Below are positions 1 through 8,230 of a stretch of DNA of 40,180 nucleotides, one piece after another. The position numbers and the translations under genes are program-made. Numbering within the stretch: position 1 is the first letter of the stretch; every line of letters begins with the position of its first letter. The notes beneath the pieces were generated by a model. That model had not been told where the DNA came from. It saw only the letters and a list, made by a program, of their open reading frames with translations, and searched no databases. The stretch lies in the NCBI GenBank assembly GCA_030446525.1, contig JAUJNC010000028.1, forward strand, positions 1-40,180, in the 5' to 3' direction. This DNA comes from Armatimonadaceae bacterium (lineage in GTDB: Bacteria; Armatimonadota; Armatimonadia; Armatimonadales; Armatimonadaceae).

Positions 1-510
1 GTAGTGCGGGTTGATCTTGACCGCCTCGAGCAGCTCCTGTTCGGCGGCGAGGCTGCGCTGCAGCCACAAACACCGCCCGAGCTGATACCGCAGCGGCGCG
101 TCTTTGGGATGGTGTGCCACCAGCCAGCGGAGCTCGGTCTCGGCGGCGCGGTATTCCCGGACGCGTATCAGCTCCCCCGCCAGCAGGGTCCGCGCGGCGG
201 AAAGATCGGGGGCCAGGAGGAGGGCGTGTTTGAAGAGCCGGATCGCCTTCTCGGGGTCCTTGTCGCTGGCGGCGACCGCCTGATCCATGAGCACGCGCAC
301 CCGCGCGCCGTAACGCCGCATCTGATTGTACTCGTCGCGCCGTTGGGGGTTACTTAAGACGGTGTTGGCCTCGTTGAAGCGCTGGAACGCCTCGGGATGG
401 TCGACGGGCCGGTATTTGCGGACCGAGCGGAAGTAGGCGCGTTTGATCTGCTCGGGCGTCGCCGTCTCCGGCACGCCGAGGACGTCGTAATAATCCAGTA
501 CGTGGCTCAT
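1..510 (-). CDS. J-domain-like protein with TPR repeats, C-terminus cut by window edge
   Basis: Reading from 510 leftwards gives 170 codons without a stop. The first ~60 residues look like a J-domain (YDVLGVPETATPEQIKRAY, then a DEYNQMRRYG end), followed by TPR-like helices (DPEKAIRLFKHALLLAPD, then YRAAETELRWLVAHHPKDAP). The HPD tripeptide that J-domains use to stimulate Hsp70 ATPase is not there: the position reads KYRPVDHPEAF. The start ATG (508-510) has an AAAGGGGG Shine-Dalgarno stretch, and lies only 16 bases after the stop of the Hsp70 gene, so the two are probably co-transcribed. Known of the family: J-proteins deliver clients to Hsp70. Inferred: a dedicated partner or scaffold for the neighbouring Hsp70, perhaps unable to stimulate it in the usual way. 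The C-terminus lies outside the window. Confidence 0.8.
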   Translation of the reverse strand, partial: MSHVLDYYDVLGVPETATPEQIKRAYFRSVRKYRPVDHPEAFQRFNEANTVLSNPQRRDEYNQMRRYGARVRVLMDQAVAASDKDPEKAIRLFKHALLLAPDLSAARTLLAGELIRVREYRAAETELRWLVAHHPKDAPLRYQLGRCLWLQRSLAAEQELLEAVKINPHY

Positions 511-526
511 AGGTCGCCCCCTTTGC

Positions 527-2287
527 TCAGGATAGCTCGAAAAGCAGGTCCGTGAGCGCGTCCAGGTGCTGCTCGATGTCGTCTTTGTGCCCGGACGCGA
601 GGGCCGCGCGCAGGGAATTCACCGCTTTGCGCAGGCCCGGCGCCGCGTGTGGCTGCTGGCGCAGGATCTTGTCCGCCTGATCCAGCAGCGGCGCGCACCG
701 CTTGACGTCCTCGGAGCTTTGCCAGATGCCGTCGAAGTCCCCCTTCGCTTCCTCCGGCCACCCGCCCTGCGGGTACCCGGCGGCTTTTTCCGGCCCCCGG
801 GCGATGGAGTAGCGGCCGCCCGTCTTGACCTCGGGGGCGGCGGCGCAGTGGGCGGAGACTTCGAGCGTGCCGTCCAGGGTGTAGCGGAACTCGACCTCGA
901 CCGGCTCGCCGGACGAGGCTTCGGGGATGTTTTCCAGCGGCAGCTCGGAGATCAGGCGGTGGTCCTGGCACAGGTTGCCGTTCGTGGTCGCCTCGTAGAT
1001 ACGGATCACGATCGTGTCCCAGCCGTTATAGAGCGTGTCGTAGCGGCGCCGCTCGATGGCGGGCAGCTTCGCGTCCTTGGGGATGATCTCGCTGAAATAG
1101 CCGTCGATGTACTGCCCTTCCCCGACCTGTTTCATGGTCGAAACGCCGAGCCGGTGCGGCGAGACGTCCAGGATCATGATCCCGTTCTCGTCGTCGAAGA
1201 GCCTGCGCTCGATCCCCGCCGCGACCGCCGCGCCCTTGGCGACGGCCTCATCCGGGTTGTCGTATTCGCGGATCGGTTTGCCCCAGCGCCGCTCCAGGGC
1301 GCGCCGGAACAGCGGGAGCCGGCTGGAGCCGCCGACGGGGAGGATCACGTCGATGTCCGCGAAGGTCAGCCCCGCCCGGTACAGGGCCTCGTCCACCAGG
1401 CGCATCGCCCGGTCGAGCAAGCCCTGGAGCAAGCCCTCCAGCTCGCCGCGGGAAAAGGGGAAGCGGAGGATGCCGCCTTCCGGCGCGAGGTACGGGATCT
1501 CGACCACGACGGAGTCGGCCACGGAGAGCTGCTTTTTGCACCCCTCCGCCGCCTCTTTCAGCGTCTGCGCGGTCCGGCCGTTCTGTTCCGGGGGGGGCAG
1601 ATCGCTCCCCCGCTGTTCGCGGAACTTGGCGCGGAAAAACCGGACCAGCAGCTCGTCCACGTCCTTGCCGCCGAGCCGGTCGTCGCCGACCGATGTCTTG
1701 ACGTCCAGGACGCCTTCGAACATCTCCAGCACGGTGACGTCCAGCGTCCCGCCGCCGAAGTCGAAGACCAGCACTCTTTGCTCCTCGGCCAGGCGATCCA
1801 GCCCGTAGCACAGGGCGGCGGCGGTCGGCTCGTTGATCAGGCGCAGGACGTTGATCCCCGCCAGCTCGGCGGCGCGCTTGGTCGCTTCGCGGGCGGCGTT
1901 CTCGAAGCGGGCGGGGACCGAGATGACCGCGTCCTGCATGGCGCCGGGCCCGAGCCTCGCCTCCGCGGTCGCTTTGAGGTGGCGCAGGAGGAGGGAGGAG
2001 ACCTCCTCCGGCGTCAGCGTCCACTCCGCCAGGCGGATGACGGCATCCGTCCCCATCAGGCGCTTCACTTCCTGCACGGTCCGGTCGCAGAAGGCCACCG
2101 ACCCCTGCTTCGCCACCGAGCCGAGGAGTATCTGCCCGTAAGGCCCGAGCTGCACCACGCTCGGGATGATCCGGTCCCCCTGGTCGTCCGGGAGCAGTTC
2201 CGGCCGACCGCCCTTTAGAAGGGCGATGGCCGACGTGGACGTTCCCAGGTCGATGCCGATGATGGGGGGGCTGATGTGTGTGCTCAT
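527..2287 (-). CDS. Hsp70 family chaperone (DnaK-like, accessory type)
   Basis: 586 residues, somewhat shorter than classical DnaK. The nucleotide-binding domain shows GIDLGTS at 11-17 (phosphate 1), QEVKRLMG at 72-79 with the catalytic lysine region, NEPTAAAL at 152-159, DFGGGTLD at 176-183 (phosphate 2), and VGGSSRLP (adenosine). A beta-rich substrate-binding region follows, then a helical tail (residues ~520-586). The N-terminus (MSTHISPP) and lid are unlike housekeeping DnaK, and there is no EEVD-like or glycine-rich C-terminus. It sits with a J-like/TPR gene rather than with grpE, which suggests a specialised Hsp70 rather than the main one. ATP-driven cytoplasmic folding is the family role; the client is unknown. 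Start chosen at 2287 because the actin-fold begins eight residues later. Confidence 0.9.
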   Translation of the reverse strand: MSTHISPPIIGIDLGTSTSAIALLKGGRPELLPDDQGDRIIPSVVQLGPYGQILLGSVAKQGSVAFCDRTVQEVKRLMGTDAVIRLAEWTLTPEEVSSLLLRHLKATAEARLGPGAMQDAVISVPARFENAAREATKRAAELAGINVLRLINEPTAAALCYGLDRLAEEQRVLVFDFGGGTLDVTVLEMFEGVLDVKTSVGDDRLGGKDVDELLVRFFRAKFREQRGSDLPPPEQNGRTAQTLKEAAEGCKKQLSVADSVVVEIPYLAPEGGILRFPFSRGELEGLLQGLLDRAMRLVDEALYRAGLTFADIDVILPVGGSSRLPLFRRALERRWGKPIREYDNPDEAVAKGAAVAAGIERRLFDDENGIMILDVSPHRLGVSTMKQVGEGQYIDGYFSEIIPKDAKLPAIERRRYDTLYNGWDTIVIRIYEATTNGNLCQDHRLISELPLENIPEASSGEPVEVEFRYTLDGTLEVSAHCAAAPEVKTGGRYSIARGPEKAAGYPQGGWPEEAKGDFDGIWQSSEDVKRCAPLLDQADKILRQQPHAAPGLRKAVNSLRAALASGHKDDIEQHLDALTDLLFELS

Positions 2288-2401
2288 GTTTGGCGTTGCC
2301 CTGCTGTTATTATTTCCATGTCGGGGTCATTTCTTTAGGATGCGTCCGGGGGGCGCGGCGCTTACGAGGCGTCAGGTTCACGTCCGGCAGGGGTTCGCGG
2401 C

Positions 2402-3097
2402 TCAGCGGGTGTCCGGATACAGGGCGGCGAGACGGTCGCCCGAAACGCCGCGCGCGTGCAGGTAGTGCAGCCACGCCCACAGCAGGAGGTAGCGCCAGCG
2501 CTTGCGGCCGGAGAAGCGCCGCGCCGAGGTGAGGACGGTGAGCGGAAGCTGCAGGGTTTGTTCGCCCCGCGCGCGGCAGCGGGACTCGAGACGCTGCACC
2601 CACTCCCAGTCCTCCATGAGCATGCCCTCGCGGAAGCCGCCCATCTGGCGGAACACGGCCGCCCGGACCCACAGGCAGGAGTCGCCGTAGTAGTGGCGCA
2701 GGCCCCGCGCGCGCAGGTTGTACGCGGCGGCGAACAGCGCGTTGCCGGGGCCGGGCGGGTCGAAGGCCAGGCGGAAGTTGCCGCCGACCACGCGGGGGTC
2801 GTCGAGCGCCCGCGCCACGGCGGCGCCGGCCCCGCCGGGGAGGTGCGTGTCCGCGTGCAAAAACAGGAGCGCATCGCCCGCCGCCGCGCCGGCGCCGGCG
2901 TTCTGCTGCCGCCCGCGGCCGCGCGGCGCGTCGATGACGAAGGCGCCTTCGTCCCGCGCGAGCGCCCGCGTCCGGTCCGCGGAGCCGCCGTCGGCGACGA
3001 TGATCTCCGTGCCCGGGCAGGCGCGGCGGGCGGCGGCCAGGGTGGCGGGCAGGGCGGCCTCCTCGTTGAGCGTGGGGACGATGAGGGACAGGCGCAT
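2402..3097 (-). CDS. Family 2 glycosyltransferase (TIGR04283-like)
   Basis: 231 residues with a GT-A fold pattern: LSLIVPTLNEE at the N-terminus, the nucleotide-sugar site IIVADGGSADRT at ~32-44, a basic RGRGRQQNAGA segment, the metal-binding FLHADTHLP, and an acceptor-side GDSCLWVR / GMLMEDWEW region. This combination matches small glycosyltransferases often annotated as rSAM/selenodomain-associated transferase 2. The gene has no membrane segment and should act in the cytoplasm on an unknown acceptor. It lies 17-24 bases after the AI-2E permease gene and ~115 bases before the Hsp70 gene on the same strand, so one transcript is possible. Sugar donor and product cannot be told from sequence. 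Confidence 0.85.
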   Translation of the reverse strand: MRLSLIVPTLNEEAALPATLAAARRACPGTEIIVADGGSADRTRALARDEGAFVIDAPRGRGRQQNAGAGAAAGDALLFLHADTHLPGGAGAAVARALDDPRVVGGNFRLAFDPPGPGNALFAAAYNLRARGLRHYYGDSCLWVRAAVFRQMGGFREGMLMEDWEWVQRLESRCRARGEQTLQLPLTVLTSARRFSGRKRWRYLLLWAWLHYLHARGVSGDRLAALYPDTR

Positions 3098-3120
3098 CGA
3101 TGAATCCTGTCCCCTACCCC

Positions 3121-4310
3121 TTATATTGCGGGGCGCGGCTGGACGGGCTGGGGGCCGGCTTCGGCGCCGTCACCCGGGCCGGGTCGGGGGGCGGGCTGCC
3201 GCCGCCGGGGGCGGGCGCCGGGCGGGCCGGGCGGGGCCGGGCCGAGCTTGAGGCGCAGGATGTCGAGCAGGGCGAGGGTGACGGAAAGGAGCACGGGGCC
3301 GAGGAACACCCCCACCGGACCCACCGCCAGCAAACCACCCAGGATGGCGAAGAAGACGGCAAGCGGGTGCAGCGACGTCCGCCCCCGATGATGAACGGCC
3401 GCGTGAAGTTGTCCACCAGGCCCACGACCAGCCAGCCCCACAGCCCCAGCACGATCGCCTTGACGTACAAACCCTGGACCGCCAGCAGGGCGACCGCGGG
3501 CACCCACACGATGGGCGCGCCGGCCAGCGGGATGATGCAGAGCGCCGTCATCACCACGCCCCAGAGCAGCGGCGACGGCAGCCCTAGGAACCAGAAGGCC
3601 AGCCCGCCCAGCGTCCCCTGTATCATGGCCACCAGCACCACGCCGTAGAAGGTCGCGTACATCGTCTCCACGGCCCGCGCGAGCACGGTGTCCGTCTGCT
3701 CCTGGTCCAGGGGGATGAACGCCTTGACGGCGGGCAGCAGGCGCGACCCGTCCTTGAGGATGAAGAACAGCGTGACCAGCGCGAGCGAGATCTGCAGGAT
3801 GGATCGGGCGATGTTCTGCACGAACCCCGCCGCGTTCCCCGCCAGGAACTCCGCGGCGCGGGAAAGCTGCCTTTGCACGACGTCCTCGATCCGGACCTGC
3901 GACAGGTCCACGTAACGGCCGAGCCAGCGCAGCGCGTCCGCCAGCACCCCGGTCCGGGTGTTGGGCGCCCAGCTGCGCCACGTCTCATCCCGCACGATGC
4001 CCAGCGCCTGCTCCACCAGCCCCCGGCCCTCGGCGGTCACGGCGGCGAGGAGCAGCAGCAGGGGCACGACGATCAGGGCGATGGTCAGGATCGTGGACAG
4101 GGCGGCCGCGACGACGTTGCTGCGCAGGCGGCGGGCGATGCGCTGGTGCGTGGGGTAGATCAGGATGGCGAGCACGACGGCCCAGGCCAGGGCGCGCCAG
4201 AACGGCCAGAACAGCGCCAGGCACAGCCCCAGCGCCGTGAGCAGGATGGCGAAGAAGACGTTTGATCGGAACCGTTCGGCGTTCACAAGGTGATTATTGC
4301 CCGCGCGCAT
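3121..4310 (-). CDS. AI-2E family transporter (PerM/YdiK-like permease), one frameshift
   Basis: About 395 residues. Several hydrophobic helices are visible (FFAILLTALGLCLALFWPF, ALAWAVVLAILIYP, AALSTILTIALIVVPLLLL, and others later), with the family's long soluble insert and the RPFIIGG motif. After RPFIIGG, near 3387-3392, the open frame leaves the family pattern; adding one G to the run of five restores RTSLHPLAVFFAILGG and FLGPVLLSVTLALL, the expected last two helices. The restored stop is at 3121. I therefore treat it as an intact gene with one missing base. Family members are inner-membrane exporters or permeases, with AI-2 export shown only for some. The start at 4310 has AAGGA about ten bases upstream. 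An exact palindrome CCTTACGTAAGG (4321-4332) lies just upstream. Confidence 0.85.
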
Positions 4311-4348
4311 CGGGGTGCATCCTTACGTAAGGCGGGATCTCCGCCCGG

Positions 4349-6683
4349 TCACAGAAGGCGCCCGGGGAGCGCGGGCGGCGGCGTGTCTTTTTTATCGGAC
4401 GCCCGGGAGCGGCTCGCGGTTCCCCCGTCGTCTACCAGTTTTTGCAGCCGCTGCGCCAGGCGCGTGTTGCGCGGCACCGCGCGCCGGTTGCGCACCGCCA
4501 TGTGGATCGCCCGCCTGGACCCGATAAAGACGCCGATCTTCTTGGCGCGCGTCAGGGCGGTGTAGACCAGGTTGCGCGCCAGCATCATGTAGTGCTGCGT
4601 GTGCAAGACAATGATGCAGGCGGGGTACTCGCTGCCCTGGGACTTATGGATGGTTAAGCTAAATGCATGTGAAAGTTGGTCTATGTCTACAAAATCGTAC
4701 TCGACCGGCCCTTCGGGGTACAGGACGCCCAGCGTCTGGTTTTCCAGGTCGATCCCGATGATCTTGCCCACGTCGCCGTTGAAGACGTTCTTGTCGTAGT
4801 TGTTGACGCGCTGCATCACGCGGTCGCCGACGCGGAAGACCAGGGGCCGCGCTTGACCTCGGGCTTGTCCGGGCGGGCGGGGTTGAGCACGCTTTGCAAA
4901 ACCTCGTTCAGATTCCGCGCGCCGGCCGAGCCGCGCGCTGCATCGGGGCCAGGACCGTGATCTCGTCGCGCCCGTAGCCCAGGCGCGGCAGGGACTTGGC
5001 GACCACGCCCGCCACCTTCTCCGGTATGTCCTCCGCCTCTTCGACTTCGAGAAACACGCAGTCCGCGCCCTGCTGGATGGCCGACGGGGGCGGCAGATCG
5101 GGGGCCTTTCCCCGGTTGATGGCGTGCGCGTTGGTGATGATGCGGCTCTCGGCGGCCTGCCGGAACACCTGCGTCAGCCGCGTCACCGGCACCCGGCCCG
5201 AGCTGATCATGTCGGAAAGCACGTTGCCCGGCCCGACCGACGGGAGCTGGTCCACGTCGCCGACGAAGAGCACCTGCGCGCCGTCCGGCACGGCCCGCAG
5301 CGTGTTGTGCGTGAGCACCAGGTCGAGCATCGAGGCCTCGTCCACGATCAGCACGTCCAGCTCCAGCGGCTCGCCCGGCCCGTGCTTGAAGCCGCGCTTC
5401 TCCGGGTCGAACTCCAGCAGCCGGTGGATCGTCTTGGCCTCCTTGCCCGTCACCTCGGCCAGCCGCTTGGCGGCCCGCCCCGTCGGCGACGCCAGCTGGA
5501 TGCGCTTGCCCAGCTTCTCGAAGGCCGCGACGATGGCGCGCGTCGTGGTCGTCTTGCCCGTCCCCGGGCCGCCCGTCAGGATCATCAGCGGCTCGCTGAC
5601 CGCGCGGCGCACCGCCTGCTGCTGCTCGGCCGACAGCGCGTCGTAGCCCTTCACGCCCGCGACCGCCGCGTCGATCTCGGTGGGCGTGAGGCGCGAGCGC
5701 CAGGGGGAGTTGAGCAGGGTGTTGATCCGCTCGGCGACGGCTTTTTCGGTCGTGTGGATCGAGGGCGTGTAGATGGCCGTATCGGAGGTCCCCAGCAGCT
5801 CCACCGTTTCGGCGACCAGGCGCTCGGTCCCGACGAGCTCCGCGAGCGCCTGCTCCACGGGCGCCACCTCCGCTTCGAGGATCTCGCAGGCGCGCTTGAC
5901 CAGATCGTCTTCGGGCAGGAAGCAGTGGCCCGAGCCGTCCATCTCCTGGTTGAGCACGTACACCAGGCCGGCCTGCAGGCGCTCCGGGGCGTCGGGGGCG
6001 ATGCCGATGTTCTGGGCGATCTTGTCCGCGCTCTTGAAGCCGATGCCCCAGATGTCGGTGGCGAGCTGGTACGGGTTCTGCTCCACCACCTCGATCGAGC
6101 GCTCTTTGTAGGTGCGGTAAATCTTGACCGCGAACGTCGGCGACACGCCGTGCCCCTGCAGGAAGAGCATGATCGCCCGCACCTCTTTCTGCTCCTCCCA
6201 GGCGGCCTGGATCATCCCGATGCGCTTCTCGCCGATGCCCGAAACGCCGGTCAGCTTCTCGGGCGACTCCTCGATCACGTCGAGCGCCGTGTCGCCGAAC
6301 TTCGCGACGATGCGCTTGGCCATGACGGGGCCGATCCCCTTGACCATGCCCGAGCCGAGGTACTTCTCGATCGCGGCGGCGGTCGCCGGGCGCAGCGTCT
6401 CGTACCGCTCCATCTTGAACTGCGCGCCGTACTGGGGGTGCTTGACCCACTCGCCGTAGCAGCGCAAGCTCTCTCCCACGATGGGGTTCGTGAAGCTGCC
6501 CAGCACGGTGATCACGTCGTCCTTGGCGTGCCCTTTCGCGTCGGCGGGCGAAACCTTGGCGACCGTGTAGCCGTTGTCGGCGTTGTGGAACGTGATCCGC
6601 TCGATCACTCCCTCCAGCGTCGCCGGCTCGCCGTAGCTGCCGCCGGTCTCACGCACCCGGTTTTTCATCAAAGGGTTGGGCAT
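4349..6683 (-). CDS. recD2: RecD2-type ATP-dependent DNA helicase, two frameshifts
   Basis: Roughly 776 residues after repair, normal for RecD2. An OB-like N-terminal domain comes first, then tandem helix-hairpin-helix motifs (VKGIGPVMAKRIVAKFG at 114-130, LTGVSGIGEKR at 144-154), then superfamily 1B helicase motifs: GGPGTGKT at 371-378, LIVDEAS at 445-451, GDVDQLPSVGPG, and the C-terminal FSLTIHKSQGSEY and ALTRAKK motifs. The frame is lost near 4935 (two extra bases in a CG run) and near 4847 (one C missing); each repair continues the family sequence exactly. RecD2 unwinds DNA 5' to 3' and acts in repair outside RecBCD. The ATG at 6681-6683 has no clear Shine-Dalgarno; a second ATG is five codons in. 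Confidence 0.9.
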
Positions 6684-6692
6684 ACCGTTATT

Positions 6693-6698
6693 ATTATA
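6693..6698 (-). promoter_or_regulatory. Possible recD2 -10 element
   Basis: Reads TATAAT on the minus strand, ten bases from the recD2 start codon, which would make a nearly leaderless transcript. That would fit the missing Shine-Dalgarno. No good -35 is seen at 16-18 bases, and the AT-rich run TTATAATAATAA could be chance. Confidence 0.35.
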
Positions 6699-6782
6699 AC
6701 TGCCGCGCGCCCTTCCTGCACGGAAAAGACCGGCGACCCAACAGTTTTTGCGCCGGCACGTCGCCTGCCTCCCCTACCCCAA

Positions 6783-6811
6783 CTTATGGATCACTTAAGG
6801 ATAGCTTATGG
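6783..6811 (+). promoter_or_regulatory. Three tandem heptamers on 11-bp spacing, operator candidate
   Basis: CTTATGG (6783-6789), CTTAAGG (6794-6800) and CTTATGG (6805-6811) are each separated by four bases, so the period is exactly 11 bp, one helical turn. Direct heptamers with four-base spacers are the classic target layout of OmpR-fold activators such as SARPs. They lie 55 bp upstream of the extended -10 at 6866 and ~100 bp upstream of recD2, so they could serve either promoter. No regulator gene of that fold is in the window. Confidence 0.45.
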
Positions 6812-6865
6812 TGACACCCAACGCGTACGAGAGCGGGCAGTAAAGTACGAGACCAGCATTCCTCG

Positions 6866-6874
6866 TGGTATAAT
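6866..6874 (+). promoter_or_regulatory. Extended -10 promoter of the ankyrin-STAND operon
   Basis: TGG followed by TATAAT (6869-6874) is a perfect extended -10. No TTGACA-like -35 is visible 16-18 bases upstream, as is common for this class or for activator-dependent promoters. A start near 6881 gives a leader of ~170 bases before the ankyrin gene. Confidence 0.6.
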
Positions 6875-7051
6875 GTCTGTATTGCCTGCCAAGCTCGTTT
6901 ACACATAATCGTGCCGCAAGACAATGAACGGGAGTGTGTCCAAAAAGCAACAGGGACCGATATCCGCCGACCATCGGGACCAAGACGATCACAGCAACGA
7001 ACGCTTGCACCACTTGTGCATACGGCAGTCGGGCAGCATAGGAGGGAGCAG

Positions 7052-8230
7052 ATGCGACGCAAGAAACATGAAGGAACTCGCTTGCTCTGCCTCGCGCTGG
7101 TGTTGGCGCAGGCGGCCGGTATCGTGCTGGCCCAAGATGACAACAAGCCTGATCCCCTTGCCAAGCGGGTACAGTTTCTGAATGCCGAAGTGAACACTAT
7201 GCGACAGGCGAAAGGCGGCCTGTCCGCGGAGCAGCTGAAGAGGAGCCTGTCTGCTAAATCCCTATCCGCCCCGGCCGGAAAATATCGGTGCAGGGTCTGC
7301 CTGGAGCTTCTGCTGAAGGCGTCTATCTTGGTGAACAACCTCGACGCCCGAGCTTACAACGAACCGTACACAAAGACGCGCCCGGAAGATGTTGCCAAGT
7401 CCAAGAAGGTGTACAACATCGACCTGTTCAACTCCTTGCTGGGCGAAGACCGGCAGAAGCCGGCCAGAGATCACAACGGGAAGACGGCGCTGATGTATGC
7501 GGCGGAGGCCAACCAGCTCGAGGTGCTCCGCACGCTGTTGCTGCTGCCGGGCAAGGTGCCGTTCGAACCACTATACAAGAAGACCGACGACAAAGGCCAC
7601 AAGTACATCGACTGGTGCGACAAGGACGGTTACACGGCGCTGATGTACGCGAGCGCAGCCGGCAGCGTGGAGGCGGTCAACTACTTAATCAACGCTGGCG
7701 CTGACATCAACACGCACTGCGAGGTGGCCCAGTTTACCGCGTCAGAGCTCGCCCAGAACGCGGGTCATGGTGATATCGTGGATGCTATCGAGAAGAAGCG
7801 AAACGAGATTGAAGCCGCCACTGAAGCCGCCGGCTGGTGGGCCGGGCAGTGGTGGAAGGGGCTGGTAACCAACCATGAGGTAGTGGCGCCCGTGCTGTGG
7901 GGTCTGCTCGCGTGGGGTTTCTACCTTGTGATCTGGCGTGTGCGGTGGCAAATCCGGCTTGGGCGTGCGCATGAAGAGACTCTAAATTTGGTTGATAGCG
8001 ACGAGCGACTGCAAAAGATGCCCACAAAAGAAAAGGGCAAGCTCGCCGCCTCCATCAGTAGTAGGCTCCTCAAGGCGGAACGCTTCCGCTCCAGGCGTAA
8101 GGTCGTCCCAGACGAGGTCAAGGACGCCGACAAGAGCTACGTTCGGGCGGAATACTACAAGATCCGTGATGCTGTTCTAAGTGAGCAGGCATCGCTAACA
8201 ACTGAAGGAAGGGTGGCTGGTAATGGCTAG
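7052..8230 (+). CDS. Exported/membrane-anchored ankyrin-repeat protein
   Basis: 392 residues. The start at 7052 is fixed by GGAGGGAG four bases upstream and by an immediate signal peptide (MRRKKHEGTR, then LLCLALVLAQAAGIVLA, likely cut after VLA). A CRVC pair lies near residue 80. Two ankyrin repeats follow (NGKTALMYAAEANQLEVLR and DGYTALMYASAAGSVEAV, then LINAGADINTHC). A single transmembrane helix (APVLWGLLAWGFYLVIW, ~276-296) precedes a ~95-residue Lys/Arg/Glu-rich tail. The topology suggests ankyrins outside the cytoplasmic membrane and the tail inside. The stop overlaps the STAND gene start by eight bases, so translation is coupled. Ankyrins bind proteins. Inferred: a membrane sensor or anchor for the STAND NTPase. 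I know of no named family for the whole chain. Confidence 0.85.
   Translation: MRRKKHEGTRLLCLALVLAQAAGIVLAQDDNKPDPLAKRVQFLNAEVNTMRQAKGGLSAEQLKRSLSAKSLSAPAGKYRCRVCLELLLKASILVNNLDARAYNEPYTKTRPEDVAKSKKVYNIDLFNSLLGEDRQKPARDHNGKTALMYAAEANQLEVLRTLLLLPGKVPFEPLYKKTDDKGHKYIDWCDKDGYTALMYASAAGSVEAVNYLINAGADINTHCEVAQFTASELAQNAGHGDIVDAIEKKRNEIEAATEAAGWWAGQWWKGLVTNHEVVAPVLWGLLAWGFYLVIWRVRWQIRLGRAHEETLNLVDSDERLQKMPTKEKGKLAASISSRLLKAERFRSRRKVVPDEVKDADKSYVRAEYYKIRDAVLSEQASLTTEGRVAGNG

Larger units (their letters stand above)
6684..7051. other. Divergent intergenic region between recD2 and the ankyrin-STAND operon
   Basis: This 368-base stretch holds no convincing gene. It contains a minus-strand TATAAT close to recD2 (6693-6698), three spaced heptamers (6783-6811), a plus-strand extended -10 (6866-6874) and the GGAGGGAG ribosome-binding site (7041-7048) of the ankyrin gene. 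An open frame runs upstream of 7052, but it has no ribosome-binding site and no protein-like composition. Confidence 0.6.

Noticed and set aside
566..2218. Long plus-strand open frame opposite the Hsp70 gene
   Set aside because: It is a mirror of a high-GC gene: Arg/Pro-rich, with no family pattern, and the minus strand encodes clear Hsp70 motifs.
4321..4332. Perfect palindrome CCTTACGTAAGG upstream of the AI-2E permease
   Set aside because: A single 12-bp site between genes on the same strand, without a promoter in reach; kept only as a note in the gene entry.
5124..6908. Long plus-strand open frame opposite recD2
   Set aside because: Composition is that of an antisense shadow, and the helicase motifs on the other strand are unmistakable.
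6784..7338. Minus-strand frame of 184 codons over the start of the ankyrin gene
   Set aside because: No family pattern, and it overlaps a signal peptide, ribosome-binding site and promoter of the real gene.
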